From Pseudomonas urmiensis (GTDB lineage: Bacteria; Pseudomonadota; Gammaproteobacteria; Pseudomonadales; Pseudomonadaceae): a stretch of 64,000 nucleotides of DNA. Shown one piece after another: positions 55,216-64,000 of the stretch; within the stretch, counting starts at the first letter, position 1; every line of letters starts with the position of its first letter. The notes beneath the pieces are model-generated. The model was not told where the DNA came from. It saw nothing but the letters and a program-made list of their open reading frames with translations, and searched no databases. Location of the stretch: positions 1,245,001 through 1,309,000 of the forward strand of contig NZ_JABWRE020000001.1 of assembly GCF_014268815.2 (NCBI RefSeq), in the 5' to 3' direction. The position numbers and the translations under genes were made by a program.

Positions 55216-56424
55216 TTACTCGGTTGTCTTCGGCGCCCAGCGCAAGATCACGCAAGCGATCACCGCCGACAGCAACGACCCCAGCAGAATCCCGATCTTG
55301 GCCTGATCGATCAGCTCCGGCTGCCCTGGAAACGCCAGCTCGCCAATGAACAGGCTCATGGTGAAGCCGATTCCGCAGAGCATTGCCACCCCGTAAATCT
55401 GCAGCCAGCTGGCGCCCTGCGGTTTAGAGGCCAAGCCGGTTTTCACTGCCAGCAGCACCCCCGCGAACACGCCCAACTGCTTGCCCAGCAACAAACCCAG
55501 GGCGATCGCCAGTGGCAGTGGTGCCAGCGCATCGCTCCAGCTCAGGTTGGCGAACGAAACACCGGCGTTGGCAAAGCCGAATACCGGCACGATCAGGAAC
55601 CCCACCCAGGGCGCGATGGCGTGCTCAAGTTTGAGCAGCGGGCTGTCGCTGGCGCCTGCGCTGTACGGAATCAGCAGGGCGCCGACGACGCCGGCAATGG
55701 TCGCGTGGACACCCGACAGCAAGGTGAAGTACCACAGCGCCGCAACGCCGATCAGGTAAGGCCACAGTGTCACTACGCGCATGCGGTTAAGGCCCAGCAG
55801 CAGGGCAACGATGCCCGCTGCAGCGCCCAAGGCGAGCAGGTCGATCGATGAGGTGTAGAACAAGGCGATGATCGCCACCGCGCCCATGTCATCGATGATC
55901 GCCACCGACACCAGCATCACCTTCAACGACAGCGGCGCGTGCTTGCCGAGCAGCGCCAGGGCGCCGACGGCGAAGGCGATGTCGGTGGCGGCGGGGATCG
56001 CCCAGCCGCTGGCCAGGCCCGGTTCGACCGCTGAAACCTTGAGGTAGATCAGCGCGGGTACGGCCATGCCCATTAGCGCCGGCAGCGCCGGCAGGCGGCG
56101 TTGCTCCCAGGTCGCCAGGCGGCCGTCGACCATCTCGCGCTTGATCTCCAGGCCAACCATCAGGAAGAAAATCGCCATCAGGCCATCGTTGACCCAGTGG
56201 TGCACGGTCATCGGGCCGAGCTTGTCAGTGAAGGTCGGGCCTACCGGTAGATGCAGCAGGTGTTGATAGGCGCTGGCCCAGGGGCTGTTGGCGATGACGA
56301 TGGCCAGGGCGGCAGCGAGCATCAGCAGCACGCCACCAGCAGCCTCGCTGGCCAGCAAGCGCTGCAGCAAGGGCCGCCGCTCGGCGGTAGGTAGGGAAAC
56401 GTTCATGGGAAGGTCCTCGTTCAT
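55216..56424 (-). CDS. nhaA: Na+/H+ antiporter NhaA
   Basis: Inner-membrane sodium(lithium)/proton antiporter, 402 aa. The essential Asp pair is present in VSVAIIDDMGAVAI, with AIPAATDIAFAVGAL upstream and about 12 membrane segments. ATG at 56424 has GAGGG upstream; ATG at 56406 is an alternative with GAGGA. A structured leader lies about 160 bases upstream, suggesting RNA-level control by an ion. Confidence 0.93.
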   Translation of the reverse strand: MNEDLPMNVSLPTAERRPLLQRLLASEAAGGVLLMLAAALAIVIANSPWASAYQHLLHLPVGPTFTDKLGPMTVHHWVNDGLMAIFFLMVGLEIKREMVDGRLATWEQRRLPALPALMGMAVPALIYLKVSAVEPGLASGWAIPAATDIAFAVGALALLGKHAPLSLKVMLVSVAIIDDMGAVAIIALFYTSSIDLLALGAAAGIVALLLGLNRMRVVTLWPYLIGVAALWYFTLLSGVHATIAGVVGALLIPYSAGASDSPLLKLEHAIAPWVGFLIVPVFGFANAGVSFANLSWSDALAPLPLAIALGLLLGKQLGVFAGVLLAVKTGLASKPQGASWLQIYGVAMLCGIGFTMSLFIGELAFPGQPELIDQAKIGILLGSLLSAVIACVILRWAPKTTE

Positions 56425-56586
56425 GGATTCGCCCTCGATGCCGCTGCGGTTGGCCAACTAGCGAGCACAGCAAAGCGCTGGCGGGGGTTGACCCGAACCA
56501 GTGCGGCGGTAGGCGAGAAGAAGGGAAGGGGCGTGCGCAACCCAGCTAAAAAAAGCGGGAACGGAAAACGCCATAGACATTGGACA

Positions 56587-56665
56587 GCTGCGTGCAACAT
56601 GGACGGACTCTCGGAAAACAAATGAATGTTCTCCGTATTCGGGATGGCTCCCGGGCGCACGCAGC
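56587..56665 (-). ncRNA. Structured nhaA leader RNA, candidate nhaA-I (lithium-class) riboswitch
   Basis: Read on the minus strand: GCTGCGTGC (56665-56657) pairs perfectly with GCACGCAGC (56595-56587), closing a junction with two inner hairpins, CGGGA-GCCA-TCCCG and a nine-pair stem CGGAGAACA/TGTTTTCCG with loop TTCATT. Downstream (about 56535-56560) the segment GTTTTCCGTTCCCGC repeats the 3' arms of both hairpins just before a T-run, so alternative pairing could switch a terminator. A three-stem junction upstream of nhaA fits what I remember of the nhaA-I motif, but the consensus was not compared. Confidence 0.55.
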
Positions 56666-56966
56666 ACACGCCAGGCGGCAATTTTACAGAGTATTGGCGG
56701 CAATGTTCCAGTTTAATGCATCGAAATGTTGCTAATAGCCGTTTTTGCTCAGCAGCGGCCTATCCCTAGGCACGTGCGTTAGATGCGCTCCTCAAGCCGT
56801 CACGGGTCAGCAGTGGCATGAGCTGGCTCGAACTGGGTTGCTTGACCTTGCTTGTTAAAATGCATATTAGGTTATTCCTAAAATCAATTTAATTAATTAC
56901 GCAATGCTCTATAGAGTCTGTTCCAGACAGCTAGTACCTGGCCAGGGACAACCCTTAAGGAGCACC
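56666..56966 (+). promoter_or_regulatory. Intergenic control region before the SsuA-like pair
   Basis: Contains the nhaA promoter (minus strand, beyond 56665) and, on the plus strand, an AT-rich stretch (about 56860-56900) with TTAGGTTATTCCTAA, a 5-bp inverted repeat (TTAGG/CCTAA), before the first binding-protein gene. This could be a CysB-type sulfur-control site, but that is a guess. TAAGGAG at 56956-56962 is the ribosome binding site. Confidence 0.4.
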
Positions 56967-57932
56967 ATGCCAATCCGCTCGCGTTTTCTGCTTTTCGCCG
57001 CCGCTTTGCTGGCGGCTACCCAGGCGCTCGCCGCCGACCGCCTGACCCTGCGCATTGGCGATCAGAAGGGCAACATGCGCGCCCAGCTCGAGGCCGCCGA
57101 TGCCTTGCGCGACTTGCCCTACGACATCCACTGGGCCGAGTTCCCCGCCGCCGCGCCGTTGGCCGAAGCATTGAATGCTGGCGCCATCGATGCCGGCATC
57201 ATCGGCGATGCGCCGCTGTTGTTCGTACTGGCCTCCGGAGCGCCGATCAAGGCAGTTGCGGTGGACAAATCCGATCCCTATGGCACGGCGCTGTTGGTGC
57301 GTCCGGATGCGCCACTACAGTCTGCAGCTGATCTCAAAGGCAAGCGCATCGCGACCGGCCGCGGCTCGATCGGTCATCATCTGGCACTCAAGGCTTTGGA
57401 TAAGGCCGGCCTGAGTGAAAAGGACGTTGAGTTACGCTTCCTTGGCCCAGTCGACGCCAAGATCGCATTGGCCAATGGCTCGGTCGACGCCTGGTCGACT
57501 TGGGAACCCTATACCGCATTGGCCGAGTTGAGTGGCCAGGGTCGGGTGCTGGTCGATGGCCGTGGCCTGTCCAGCGGCAACAGTTTTCTCGCCGTGACCG
57601 ATAAGGCGCTGCACGACTCAGACCGCCGTGCGGCTTTGCAGGACTACCTCAAGCGGCTGGCTGGCGCCCAGGTGTGGGCGTATCAGCACCTGGATAGCTA
57701 TTCGCACACCCTGGCCAAGATCATCGGATTTCCCGAGGACGCCGCTCGCCTGCAGTTCGAGCGGCGCCAGTTACGCTGGCAGGCTATCGACGCCAAGACC
57801 ATCGCCGAGCAGCAGGAAACCGCCGACTTCTACCACGCCCATGGGCTGATGCCTCAGCGCCTGGATGTGTCACCCACTTTTGCCAAAGACTTCAGCGTGC
57901 CGAACGCCGAGGCCGTTGCGGCGCAACATTGA
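56967..57932 (+). CDS. SsuA-like ABC transporter substrate-binding protein 1
   Basis: Periplasmic binding protein of the aliphatic-sulfonate/nitrate/taurine class, 321 aa. Signal peptide FAAALLAATQALAAD (cleavage near residue 23), then TLRIGDQKGNMRAQLEA, AEFPAAAPLAEALNAGAID and VDAWSTWEPY, the usual ligand-pocket segments. ATG at 56967 has TAAGGAG upstream. No permease or ATPase gene follows; the next gene is a second binding protein. Confidence 0.83.
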   Translation: MPIRSRFLLFAAALLAATQALAADRLTLRIGDQKGNMRAQLEAADALRDLPYDIHWAEFPAAAPLAEALNAGAIDAGIIGDAPLLFVLASGAPIKAVAVDKSDPYGTALLVRPDAPLQSAADLKGKRIATGRGSIGHHLALKALDKAGLSEKDVELRFLGPVDAKIALANGSVDAWSTWEPYTALAELSGQGRVLVDGRGLSSGNSFLAVTDKALHDSDRRAALQDYLKRLAGAQVWAYQHLDSYSHTLAKIIGFPEDAARLQFERRQLRWQAIDAKTIAEQQETADFYHAHGLMPQRLDVSPTFAKDFSVPNAEAVAAQH

Positions 57933-57947
57933 TCGGGAGAACAGCTC

Positions 57948-58910
57948 ATGCTTGCATTCAAACACTTGCGCCATCTGGCCGTTGGGTTAGTGCTCGGCGG
58001 CCTGCTACCGGGTATCGCCAGCGCCGAACAGACCCTGCGCATCGGTTACCAGAAGTCCTCGACCTTGCTCACCCTGCTCAAAGCCCGTGGCACACTCGAG
58101 CAGCGTTTACAGGCCGAGGGTATCCGGGTCAGTTGGCACGAATTTCCCAGTGGCCTGCCGCTATTGGAAGCGCTGAACCTGGGCAATGTCGACCTGTCGG
58201 CAGACGTTGCCGACACGGTCCCCGTGTTCACCCAGGCCGCTGGCGCGCGGCTGACTTACTTCGCCCGAGAAACGCCATCGCCTAGCGCCCAGGCGATCCT
58301 GGTGCCTGCCGATTCTCCGCTCAAGACCCTCGCCGACCTCAAGGGCAAGCGCGTGGCCGTGACCAAGGCGGCGGGCAGCCACTACCTGCTGATCCAGGCC
58401 CTGGCCAAAGCAGGCTTGACCTTCAAGGATATCAATCCGGCCTACCTGATCCCCGCCGATGGCCGCGCCGCATTCGAGAACGGCAAGGTTGATGCCTGGG
58501 TTACCTGGGATCCGTACGTAGCCAGCGCCCAGCGCCAGCAAAATGCGCGAATCCTCGCTGACGGCACCGGGCTGGCCAGCTATCAGCGCTACTACCTGGC
58601 TGGCGGTGACTATGCCAAGGCGCATCCGCAAGTGCTGGAGCAGGTCTACACCGCCCTGCGCGAGGTCGGCGCCTGGACCAAGGCCAATCCCGCGGCCGCA
58701 GCCCGAGTACTCGGCCCGCTGTGGGGCAACCTGGACAGCGCCACGGTGCAGCAGGCCAATGCCCGGCGCAGCTATGAGGTGCAGCCGGTGCAGGCGGATA
58801 ACCTGGTTGAGCAGCAGCGCATTGCCGATGCTTTCTGGCGTGAAGGCTTATTGCCCAAAACGGTTGATGCGCATGCGGTGACGCTGTTCGAACCACGGGT
58901 GAGCCAATGA
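57948..58910 (+). CDS. SsuA-like ABC transporter substrate-binding protein 2
   Basis: 320 aa, 15 bp after the first copy and probably co-transcribed. Signal peptide VGLVLGGLLPGIASAEQ; TLRIGYQKSSTLLTLLKARG and VSWHEFPSGLPLLEALN are classical SsuA motifs, and VDAWVTWDPY is shared with copy 1. Closer to canonical SsuA than copy 1. It may serve a sulfonate transporter encoded elsewhere. Confidence 0.87.
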   Translation: MLAFKHLRHLAVGLVLGGLLPGIASAEQTLRIGYQKSSTLLTLLKARGTLEQRLQAEGIRVSWHEFPSGLPLLEALNLGNVDLSADVADTVPVFTQAAGARLTYFARETPSPSAQAILVPADSPLKTLADLKGKRVAVTKAAGSHYLLIQALAKAGLTFKDINPAYLIPADGRAAFENGKVDAWVTWDPYVASAQRQQNARILADGTGLASYQRYYLAGGDYAKAHPQVLEQVYTALREVGAWTKANPAAAARVLGPLWGNLDSATVQQANARRSYEVQPVQADNLVEQQRIADAFWREGLLPKTVDAHAVTLFEPRVSQ

Positions 58911-58967
58911 TTGCCTGAATGGGGGGTGGCGCAGACATAGCTACCGCCGTCGCCGTAAGGAGGAATG

Positions 58968-61122
58968 ATGTGCTGGCGGCTTTGCCACAAGAGAGCACGC
59001 AGCATGTCCAACGCCCCCATCCCCGATGACTCCGTCGATGCCCTGATCGCCAGTCGGCTGCCCGCCTGGCTGGTTACAGCCTCGCCAGCAAACGTGAACA
59101 AGTTGCATCAGAGCCTGTGCGCGCAACAGCGTGTCCAGCATCAGTTACACGCGTTGTTCGAGCGTGTCACGCCGCTGGACCACTTCGCCGAACCATTGCT
59201 CAAACAGGCGTTGGCGCCGCTGATGCTCGATGTGCGCACAGCCACGTTGCAGCTAAAGACAGTGGTGCACTTTTCGCCCTATGTGGCAGGTGTGCCTGAA
59301 GGTAATGCGATCGTGACCCGGACGCAGCCGCTGTTGGCGGCCGCGCTGCATAACTTCAGTGAAGGCGAAACACTGCCATTGGCCTTGTTGGAAAGCTCGG
59401 CGGTGCTCGATGCGCTCGGGCAGCGGCAGACGCTGACGGTTCAGGCGTTCATGAGGTTGTGTCGAACCCTGGATCTGGGCGAACGCTACCAAAACCACTT
59501 GCGCGCCCTGTTCACTCCACGCTTGGCGGGGCGGGTGGGCCGGCTAGGTTTCTGCGTCGCTCGCAAGTGGCGCGACGCATTCGCCGGGCCTGGCAGCGTC
59601 AGACCCGTACTGTGTCCGGTGGCTTTGAGTTGAGCCTGCGGGGCATTCGAGTCGGCTCGCTGCCCAGTTTGCCAGAGACGGTCGACTTCACTCACGTGAC
59701 CCACCTGACCCTGTGCAACCTGGATCTTACCAGCATGCCCGAGGGTTTCTTGAGCCGCTTTGGTGGGGTGACGCATCTGGACTTGAGTGGTAATCAACTG
59801 ACTGCCATTCCGAATGAGCTCGAGCATCTGACTCAATTGACAGAGCTGCATTTGCCGGGCAATCAGATTGTCATCGATGCTCAAGGCAGCCAGCGCATCG
59901 CAGGGTTGCGTCGATTGCAAGTGCTGACCCTGGATCATAACCCTATTGGCGGCGTACCAGAGCTCAGTCGGCTGGCCTGGCTGCACAGTCTGTCCGCGCG
60001 CGACTGCGGTTTGAGTGAGCTACCGCTGGGGGTGCTGCGTCATGCCAATCTGGTGCTGGCCGATCTGCGCGACAACGCTATCGTCGAACTCAGTGATGAG
60101 GCTATACACCTGCTGCAGGTGCGCCCAAGCCGTATCAACCTGCATGACAACCCATTGTCGCCAGACGCAGTTGAGCGTTTGCAAGAGTTGCTGCAGGCAC
60201 ACAGCCACATGCTGCGAGCCCTCATGTCGGGGCTCTGGCGCGTGATGCCTGGTTGGACAGTCTTACTGGCGCCGAGCGTGCGCGGCGCAGTGCGCAATGG
60301 GAGCGTCTGGTCGCGGAGGAAGGAGCAGGGGATTTATTTCGGTTTCTGGCTGACCTATCTCGTTCCAGTGACGCGCTTAATCAGCCGGAGGAATTGCGCC
60401 GCAGGGTTTGGCAAATCATCGAAGCTTGCGTGCACAACACTCAAGTGCGCGAGGCGGTGTTCCAGCAAGCGGCGGGGCCGCGCAGTTGCGCCGATCAGGT
60501 GCTGCTGATCCTGAGTACCCTGGAGGTACGGGCGTTGGTGGTTCAGCGTACGGCGGGGCTGCTCGATGCAACGGCCCAGGCCCCGTTGCTGCAACTGGGC
60601 AGTGAGCTGTTTCGCCGTGATCAGGTCGACCGGATTGCCACTGAGCACATCAGCCGGTTACGCCTGAACCCCGAGGCCGTGGTCGACGAGGTCGAGGTTC
60701 ACCTGGCGTATCGAGTCGGCTTGGCCAGGCTGTTGGATCTACCAGGCCAGCCCAGTCACATGCACTATGAGCATTTCAGCGACGTCAGCTCCACCCAGTT
60801 GATAGCCGCCAGGGCCGCCATCGTGCGGGCCGAGACCATTACTGCGTTGAGCGAGTCACTGGCGGCGCGCGAGTTTTGGCAGGAGTACCTGCGGGCAGTC
60901 CACAGCGGGGCCTTCGAGACGCTCAATGCGCCGTTTCATGAGCGCCTCGAAGCACTGCTGGAGCAGGCATGGACACTCGGCGAGCGAGTCTATCTGGAGC
61001 GAGTCGCAGCGTTGTCGACCGAGCGCGCAGCGGCCGAGCGGGCCTTGCTCCTGCGATTGACCCGCGAGGCCTATGAACGTGACTCACGTTGGCACACAAG
61101 GGGAAGGCCCGAGCGGCCCTGA
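58968..61122 (+). pseudogene. Decayed dermonecrotic-toxin/LRR/NEL E3 ubiquitin ligase effector
   Basis: Three fragments in three frames make up one broken gene. Fragment 1 (from ATG 58968 or 59004 to about 59550) matches the N-terminus of the next gene (DSVDALIASRLPAWL; ITPLD-like VTPLDHFAE). Fragment 2 (about 59555-60230) starts with RRIRRAWQRQ and holds leucine-rich repeats (LTLCNLDLTSMPEGFL, LDLSGNQLTAIPNEL, LHLPGNQIVI). Fragment 3 (about 60230-61122) is an NEL ubiquitin-ligase domain (WLDSLTGAER; catalytic Cys in SCADQVLLILSTLE). The first junction has lost the large middle region; the second is a simple frameshift, probably at GGGG 60229-60232. AAGGAGG precedes the start. Confidence 0.78.
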
Positions 61123-61223
61123 GCCTGAGTAAACGTTGCAATGCACCATTGCTTTAAGTAATGCCGATGCTGGCTTGTGGAATGGTCTGCTTAGGGCCTT
61201 CTCATCAAGGACAGGATCGCCCA

Positions 61224-64000
61224 ATGACAGCTGCATTGTTTCGTCAGGATAGCGTTGATGCGCTGATTGCCAGCCGGCTACCCGCCTGGCTGACCGACTC
61301 ATCGGCAGAACACATCGGCCGGCTGCGCAGCAGCCTGAACCAGCAACAGCGCAGTCAGCACCAGCTGGCGGCGCTGTTTGCCAAGATCACCCCGCTCGAT
61401 ACATTCGCTGAGCGCGCGCTCGCCAATGGTCTGCAAGCGCAATTTCAGCTCAGCATCGATGTGCGTCAGGCCAAGCTGCGTCGCACCAGCAGCGCCATCA
61501 TTGCCTCAGTTGCGCCCGGTGGGCTGGGCAGGACCGTGCAGGAAACCCGCGAAATCAGCCTGCTGGCAGCTGCGCTGCATAACTTCGCCGCGTCGGAAAC
61601 GGCGCCGTCGGGTGGGCTTGAAACCGCCGTGCTGGTGGACGCCGATGACGAGGCGCTGCCGCTGTCGGTGCAGTCGTTCATGGCGTTGTGCGGTAGCCTG
61701 GACATTGGTGCGCAGTACCAGCAGCACTTGCGCTCAGTCCTGCCGGCGACCGGCGCTGCCGGAAAAAAAATCGAAGCGTTGCTGGAGGAGGGCGCTCGGG
61801 CAAGCCTTGATGCGGCTGTACGCCTTGCGGCGCTGCGCGGCGATATTGATCAGCGCAGCTATTTTCAGTTTCTTCCGGTCATGGCCAAGGCGCCGGTGGT
61901 GGCCGCCGATGCTTCGCGGCTGCTGCCTTTTGATCTGCGGGTGCTGGGTAAGCGAGTACGTGGGGCGGTGGCGTTCGAAGTGCGTCGCGGTGGTTTGGCC
62001 ACTGCGCCATTGGAAGGAGTAGTTGCGTGGATTCCAGATGATCCGCAAGGCGCGCTGAGCCGCTACCGCACTTGGGATGAGTTGTTTTCAGACCTGGGCC
62101 GGCGCTTGCAAAGCCCAGGTTACAGAGCGTTTTTCCAGCGCTTTATCAGTGAACGTGATCGTGTCGCGTTCAGCAGTGCCCTGGCGCCTCTGTTGAGCGC
62201 TAACACAGCGGCTGCGATCGAACTTGACGGGCGCTACTTCAGCATCGGCACACCACTGTTCGCGCATCTACGTAAAGTGCGCATCGACACTTTGCTCGAC
62301 GATGCGCAAGTGTTGGCCACGCCTAGCGCCGAGGTCGACAGCGCGCAGCGCGACAGGCGCCTGAGCGACTACGCCAGCGCCGGCCTGGATGTGCTTGGCT
62401 TGGCCAGTTTATTCATCCCTGCGCTCGGCTTGCCGTTGTTGGGTATCACAGCCCTGCAAATCGCCGAGCACGTGTATGAGGGGTATGCCGATTGGCGCTT
62501 GGGCGATCGTCAGGGTGCGTTGAATCACGTGTTGGGGGTGGCAGAGAATCTGGCTCTTGGTACGGCGGTTGCGGCAGTAGGGGTTGCTGCAGGCAGGCTG
62601 ATCGAGCGCTCTGCTTACGTTGATGGGCTGATACCGATCCAGACCGCAACAGGTGCGCTGAAATTGATCAGCGCCGATCTACCCGGCTATGCCCTGGGCG
62701 ATCTTGGTCTGCAAGTGGGCGAGCGTAGCGCTGTGGCCGGTCAGTTGCGGCTGCGCACCCCATCGGCGACGTATCAAGTGCTCGAACGTGCGCCAGGGGC
62801 AGAACTGCGCATCCAGCATCCGACCAATCCCCACGCCTATATGCCGTTGCTGGAGGACAATGGCGAAGGTGGTTGGCGCCATGAGCTGGAAACTCCTCAG
62901 GAGTGGCAAGGTGCCGCGCTGTTGTTGCGCCGCCTGGGCAGTCGTTGGGCCGAGCTGGACGAGCAGAGCGCAGAGCGAATCATGCACATTACCGGCTTCG
63001 ATGAAGATCGCCTGCGCCGCTTGCATTTGGATCATGCGCCAGCCCCGGCGCGTTTGCACGATGCGTTACAGGCGTATCAACTGCGCGAACAACAGCCCGG
63101 CTTGATTGGCGTGGCATTCGCCCAGCAGTTCAGTGCCCTGCAGGTGCCATCAACACCAGCTCAGCAGTTGTTACGCCAGCACTTCTCCAGCCTGAGCGCA
63201 CGCGCAGCGCAACAGATCGTTAGCCAGGCAAGTGCCGAGATGGTCGAGCAGATGCTCGCCTCCCAGCGCGTGCCGCTGGCCCTGGCGAGCGAGGCGCGTT
63301 GGTTGATCCGCGATTATCGGCTGGACCGCGCCTGTGCCGGTTTCTATCAGGCCTCGGCGATCAACGCAGATGGACAACGTTTGGCACTGGGCCTGATCGC
63401 CGACTGGGCGCCATGGTCGTCGGCAGTGCGTATCGAGTTGCGCGACCTGACTTCGACCGGCGCGCTGCTGGCTGAGGCCGGCCCGGCAATGGCCGCGCAA
63501 GTGCGGCTAATCGTCAAGACTGCGGAAGGTTATCAAGCCCTGGCAGCCACTGGCGCATTGCTGACGACTGCTGCACCGAGCGACAGCCTGTTCACCGCGC
63601 TGTGGCTGCATCTGGATGAGGCCCAGAAGCAGCTCATGGGGGGCGCTGGGCGCTCAGCACAACAGTTGGCAGAGGCCCTGGCAGTTCGTGCGTCGACTCG
63701 ACGCGAGCAAGTCGCTCAGTTGCTGGGTATGGCGCCGATCGAAGGCAATGTGCGCGCGCCGGTGCGCCTGGGTGATGGCCGTCTGGGTTACCCGTTGAGC
63801 GGTGGGCAGCCCGACAGGAGACTGACCGGATCGGTACTCACTACCGAAGATCAAACCGCTCGACGCTCGATCCACGCCGGCTTGCGTCAGCTGTTCCCGC
63901 ATTGGCACGCGGCGGATGTGACCTGGATGGCCCATCAGCTTGCCCAACGCCCCGCAAGGACGGTGTGGACGGCCTTCAGCGAGCTGAGCAGCCAGGTACG
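61224..64000 (+). CDS. Large toxin-like protein with dermonecrotic-toxin-type N-terminal region (cut by window edge)
   Basis: Open from ATG 61224 to the window end, 925 codons with no stop. The N-terminus (FRQDSVDALIASRLPAWLTD) is homologous to the adjacent pseudogene, and the middle has a glycine/alanine-rich hydrophobic hairpin (DVLGLASLFIPALGLPLLGI; AENLALGTAVAAVGVAAG, residues about 395-460) like that of Pseudomonas toxin-domain/LRR/NEL proteins. By analogy LRRs and an NEL domain should follow beyond 64000. NEL enzymes attack host ubiquitin pathways, so a eukaryotic target (plant, insect, amoeba) is likely. The delivery route is unknown. Confidence 0.75.
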   Translation, partial: MTAALFRQDSVDALIASRLPAWLTDSSAEHIGRLRSSLNQQQRSQHQLAALFAKITPLDTFAERALANGLQAQFQLSIDVRQAKLRRTSSAIIASVAPGGLGRTVQETREISLLAAALHNFAASETAPSGGLETAVLVDADDEALPLSVQSFMALCGSLDIGAQYQQHLRSVLPATGAAGKKIEALLEEGARASLDAAVRLAALRGDIDQRSYFQFLPVMAKAPVVAADASRLLPFDLRVLGKRVRGAVAFEVRRGGLATAPLEGVVAWIPDDPQGALSRYRTWDELFSDLGRRLQSPGYRAFFQRFISERDRVAFSSALAPLLSANTAAAIELDGRYFSIGTPLFAHLRKVRIDTLLDDAQVLATPSAEVDSAQRDRRLSDYASAGLDVLGLASLFIPALGLPLLGITALQIAEHVYEGYADWRLGDRQGALNHVLGVAENLALGTAVAAVGVAAGRLIERSAYVDGLIPIQTATGALKLISADLPGYALGDLGLQVGERSAVAGQLRLRTPSATYQVLERAPGAELRIQHPTNPHAYMPLLEDNGEGGWRHELETPQEWQGAALLLRRLGSRWAELDEQSAERIMHITGFDEDRLRRLHLDHAPAPARLHDALQAYQLREQQPGLIGVAFAQQFSALQVPSTPAQQLLRQHFSSLSARAAQQIVSQASAEMVEQMLASQRVPLALASEARWLIRDYRLDRACAGFYQASAINADGQRLALGLIADWAPWSSAVRIELRDLTSTGALLAEAGPAMAAQVRLIVKTAEGYQALAATGALLTTAAPSDSLFTALWLHLDEAQKQLMGGAGRSAQQLAEALAVRASTRREQVAQLLGMAPIEGNVRAPVRLGDGRLGYPLSGGQPDRRLTGSVLTTEDQTARRSIHAGLRQLFPHWHAADVTWMAHQLAQRPARTVWTAFSELSSQV

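Noticed and set aside
59500..60300. Programmed ribosomal frameshifting joining the NEL effector fragments
   Set aside because: The first junction also lacks the large middle region present in the intact paralogue, and no slippery heptamer with a downstream structure was seen; decay is simpler.

Overview
The window is a high-GC Pseudomonas chromosome segment, most likely from the P. putida group. The evidence is the gacA-uvrC-pgsA-tRNA-Gly block, a second EF-G gene, putida-type REP elements in several intergenic regions, and a type VI secretion locus next to pgsA (I recall KT2440 having a T6SS cluster in the same neighbourhood; from memory).

Layout. 1-11.6 kb is ordinary chromosome: a partial EF-G gene, two small hypotheticals, a GABA-type aminotransferase with a LysR regulator and a divergent GABA-type permease, a hotdog thioesterase, a DUF4398/OmpA lipoprotein pair, a GST, a PiT phosphate transporter, a DUF488 protein and a GNAT acetyltransferase. 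11.7-26.0 kb (minus strand) is an 11-gene alginate-like exopolysaccharide operon in the order algD-alg8-alg44-algK-algE-algI-algJ-algF-algX-algL-algG. It differs from the canonical alginate operon: the acetylation genes come straight after algE, algA is absent, and the AlgG-like protein lacks the catalytic DPHD motif. It resembles the epm cluster that I recall being described in P. alkylphenolica, proposed to make a substituted polymannuronate. An AT-rich 600 bp region with repeats separates it from a divergent XRE regulator.

26.6-30.3 kb carries gacA, uvrC, pgsA and tRNA-Gly(GCC). 30.4-55.2 kb is a T6SS locus. On the minus strand, tssB, C, E, F, G, fha, tssJ, K and L are followed by hcp, vgrG, a DUF4123 adaptor, a VasX-like pore-forming effector, three tandem DUF6708-like membrane proteins and a PAAR protein. 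vasI, tssA and tssM run divergently on the plus strand. No tssH/clpV is present between the locus boundaries. The effector/DUF6708 cassette looks AT-richer than the structural genes.

55.2-64 kb holds nhaA preceded by a structured leader RNA (candidate nhaA-I/lithium-class riboswitch), two orphan SsuA-like binding proteins, a decayed LRR-NEL (E3 ubiquitin ligase) effector pseudogene, and the start of a large intact-looking paralogue that runs off the window.

Functionally, the window combines a matrix polysaccharide system (c-di-GMP input through the PilZ domain of Alg44), a contact-dependent weapon with its effector cassette, and eukaryote-directed toxin genes. The Gac regulator GacA, known to control matrix and T6SS genes in pseudomonads, lies between the first two. 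The strongest leads are the divergent alginate-like operon, the triplicated DUF6708 genes and the nhaA leader.
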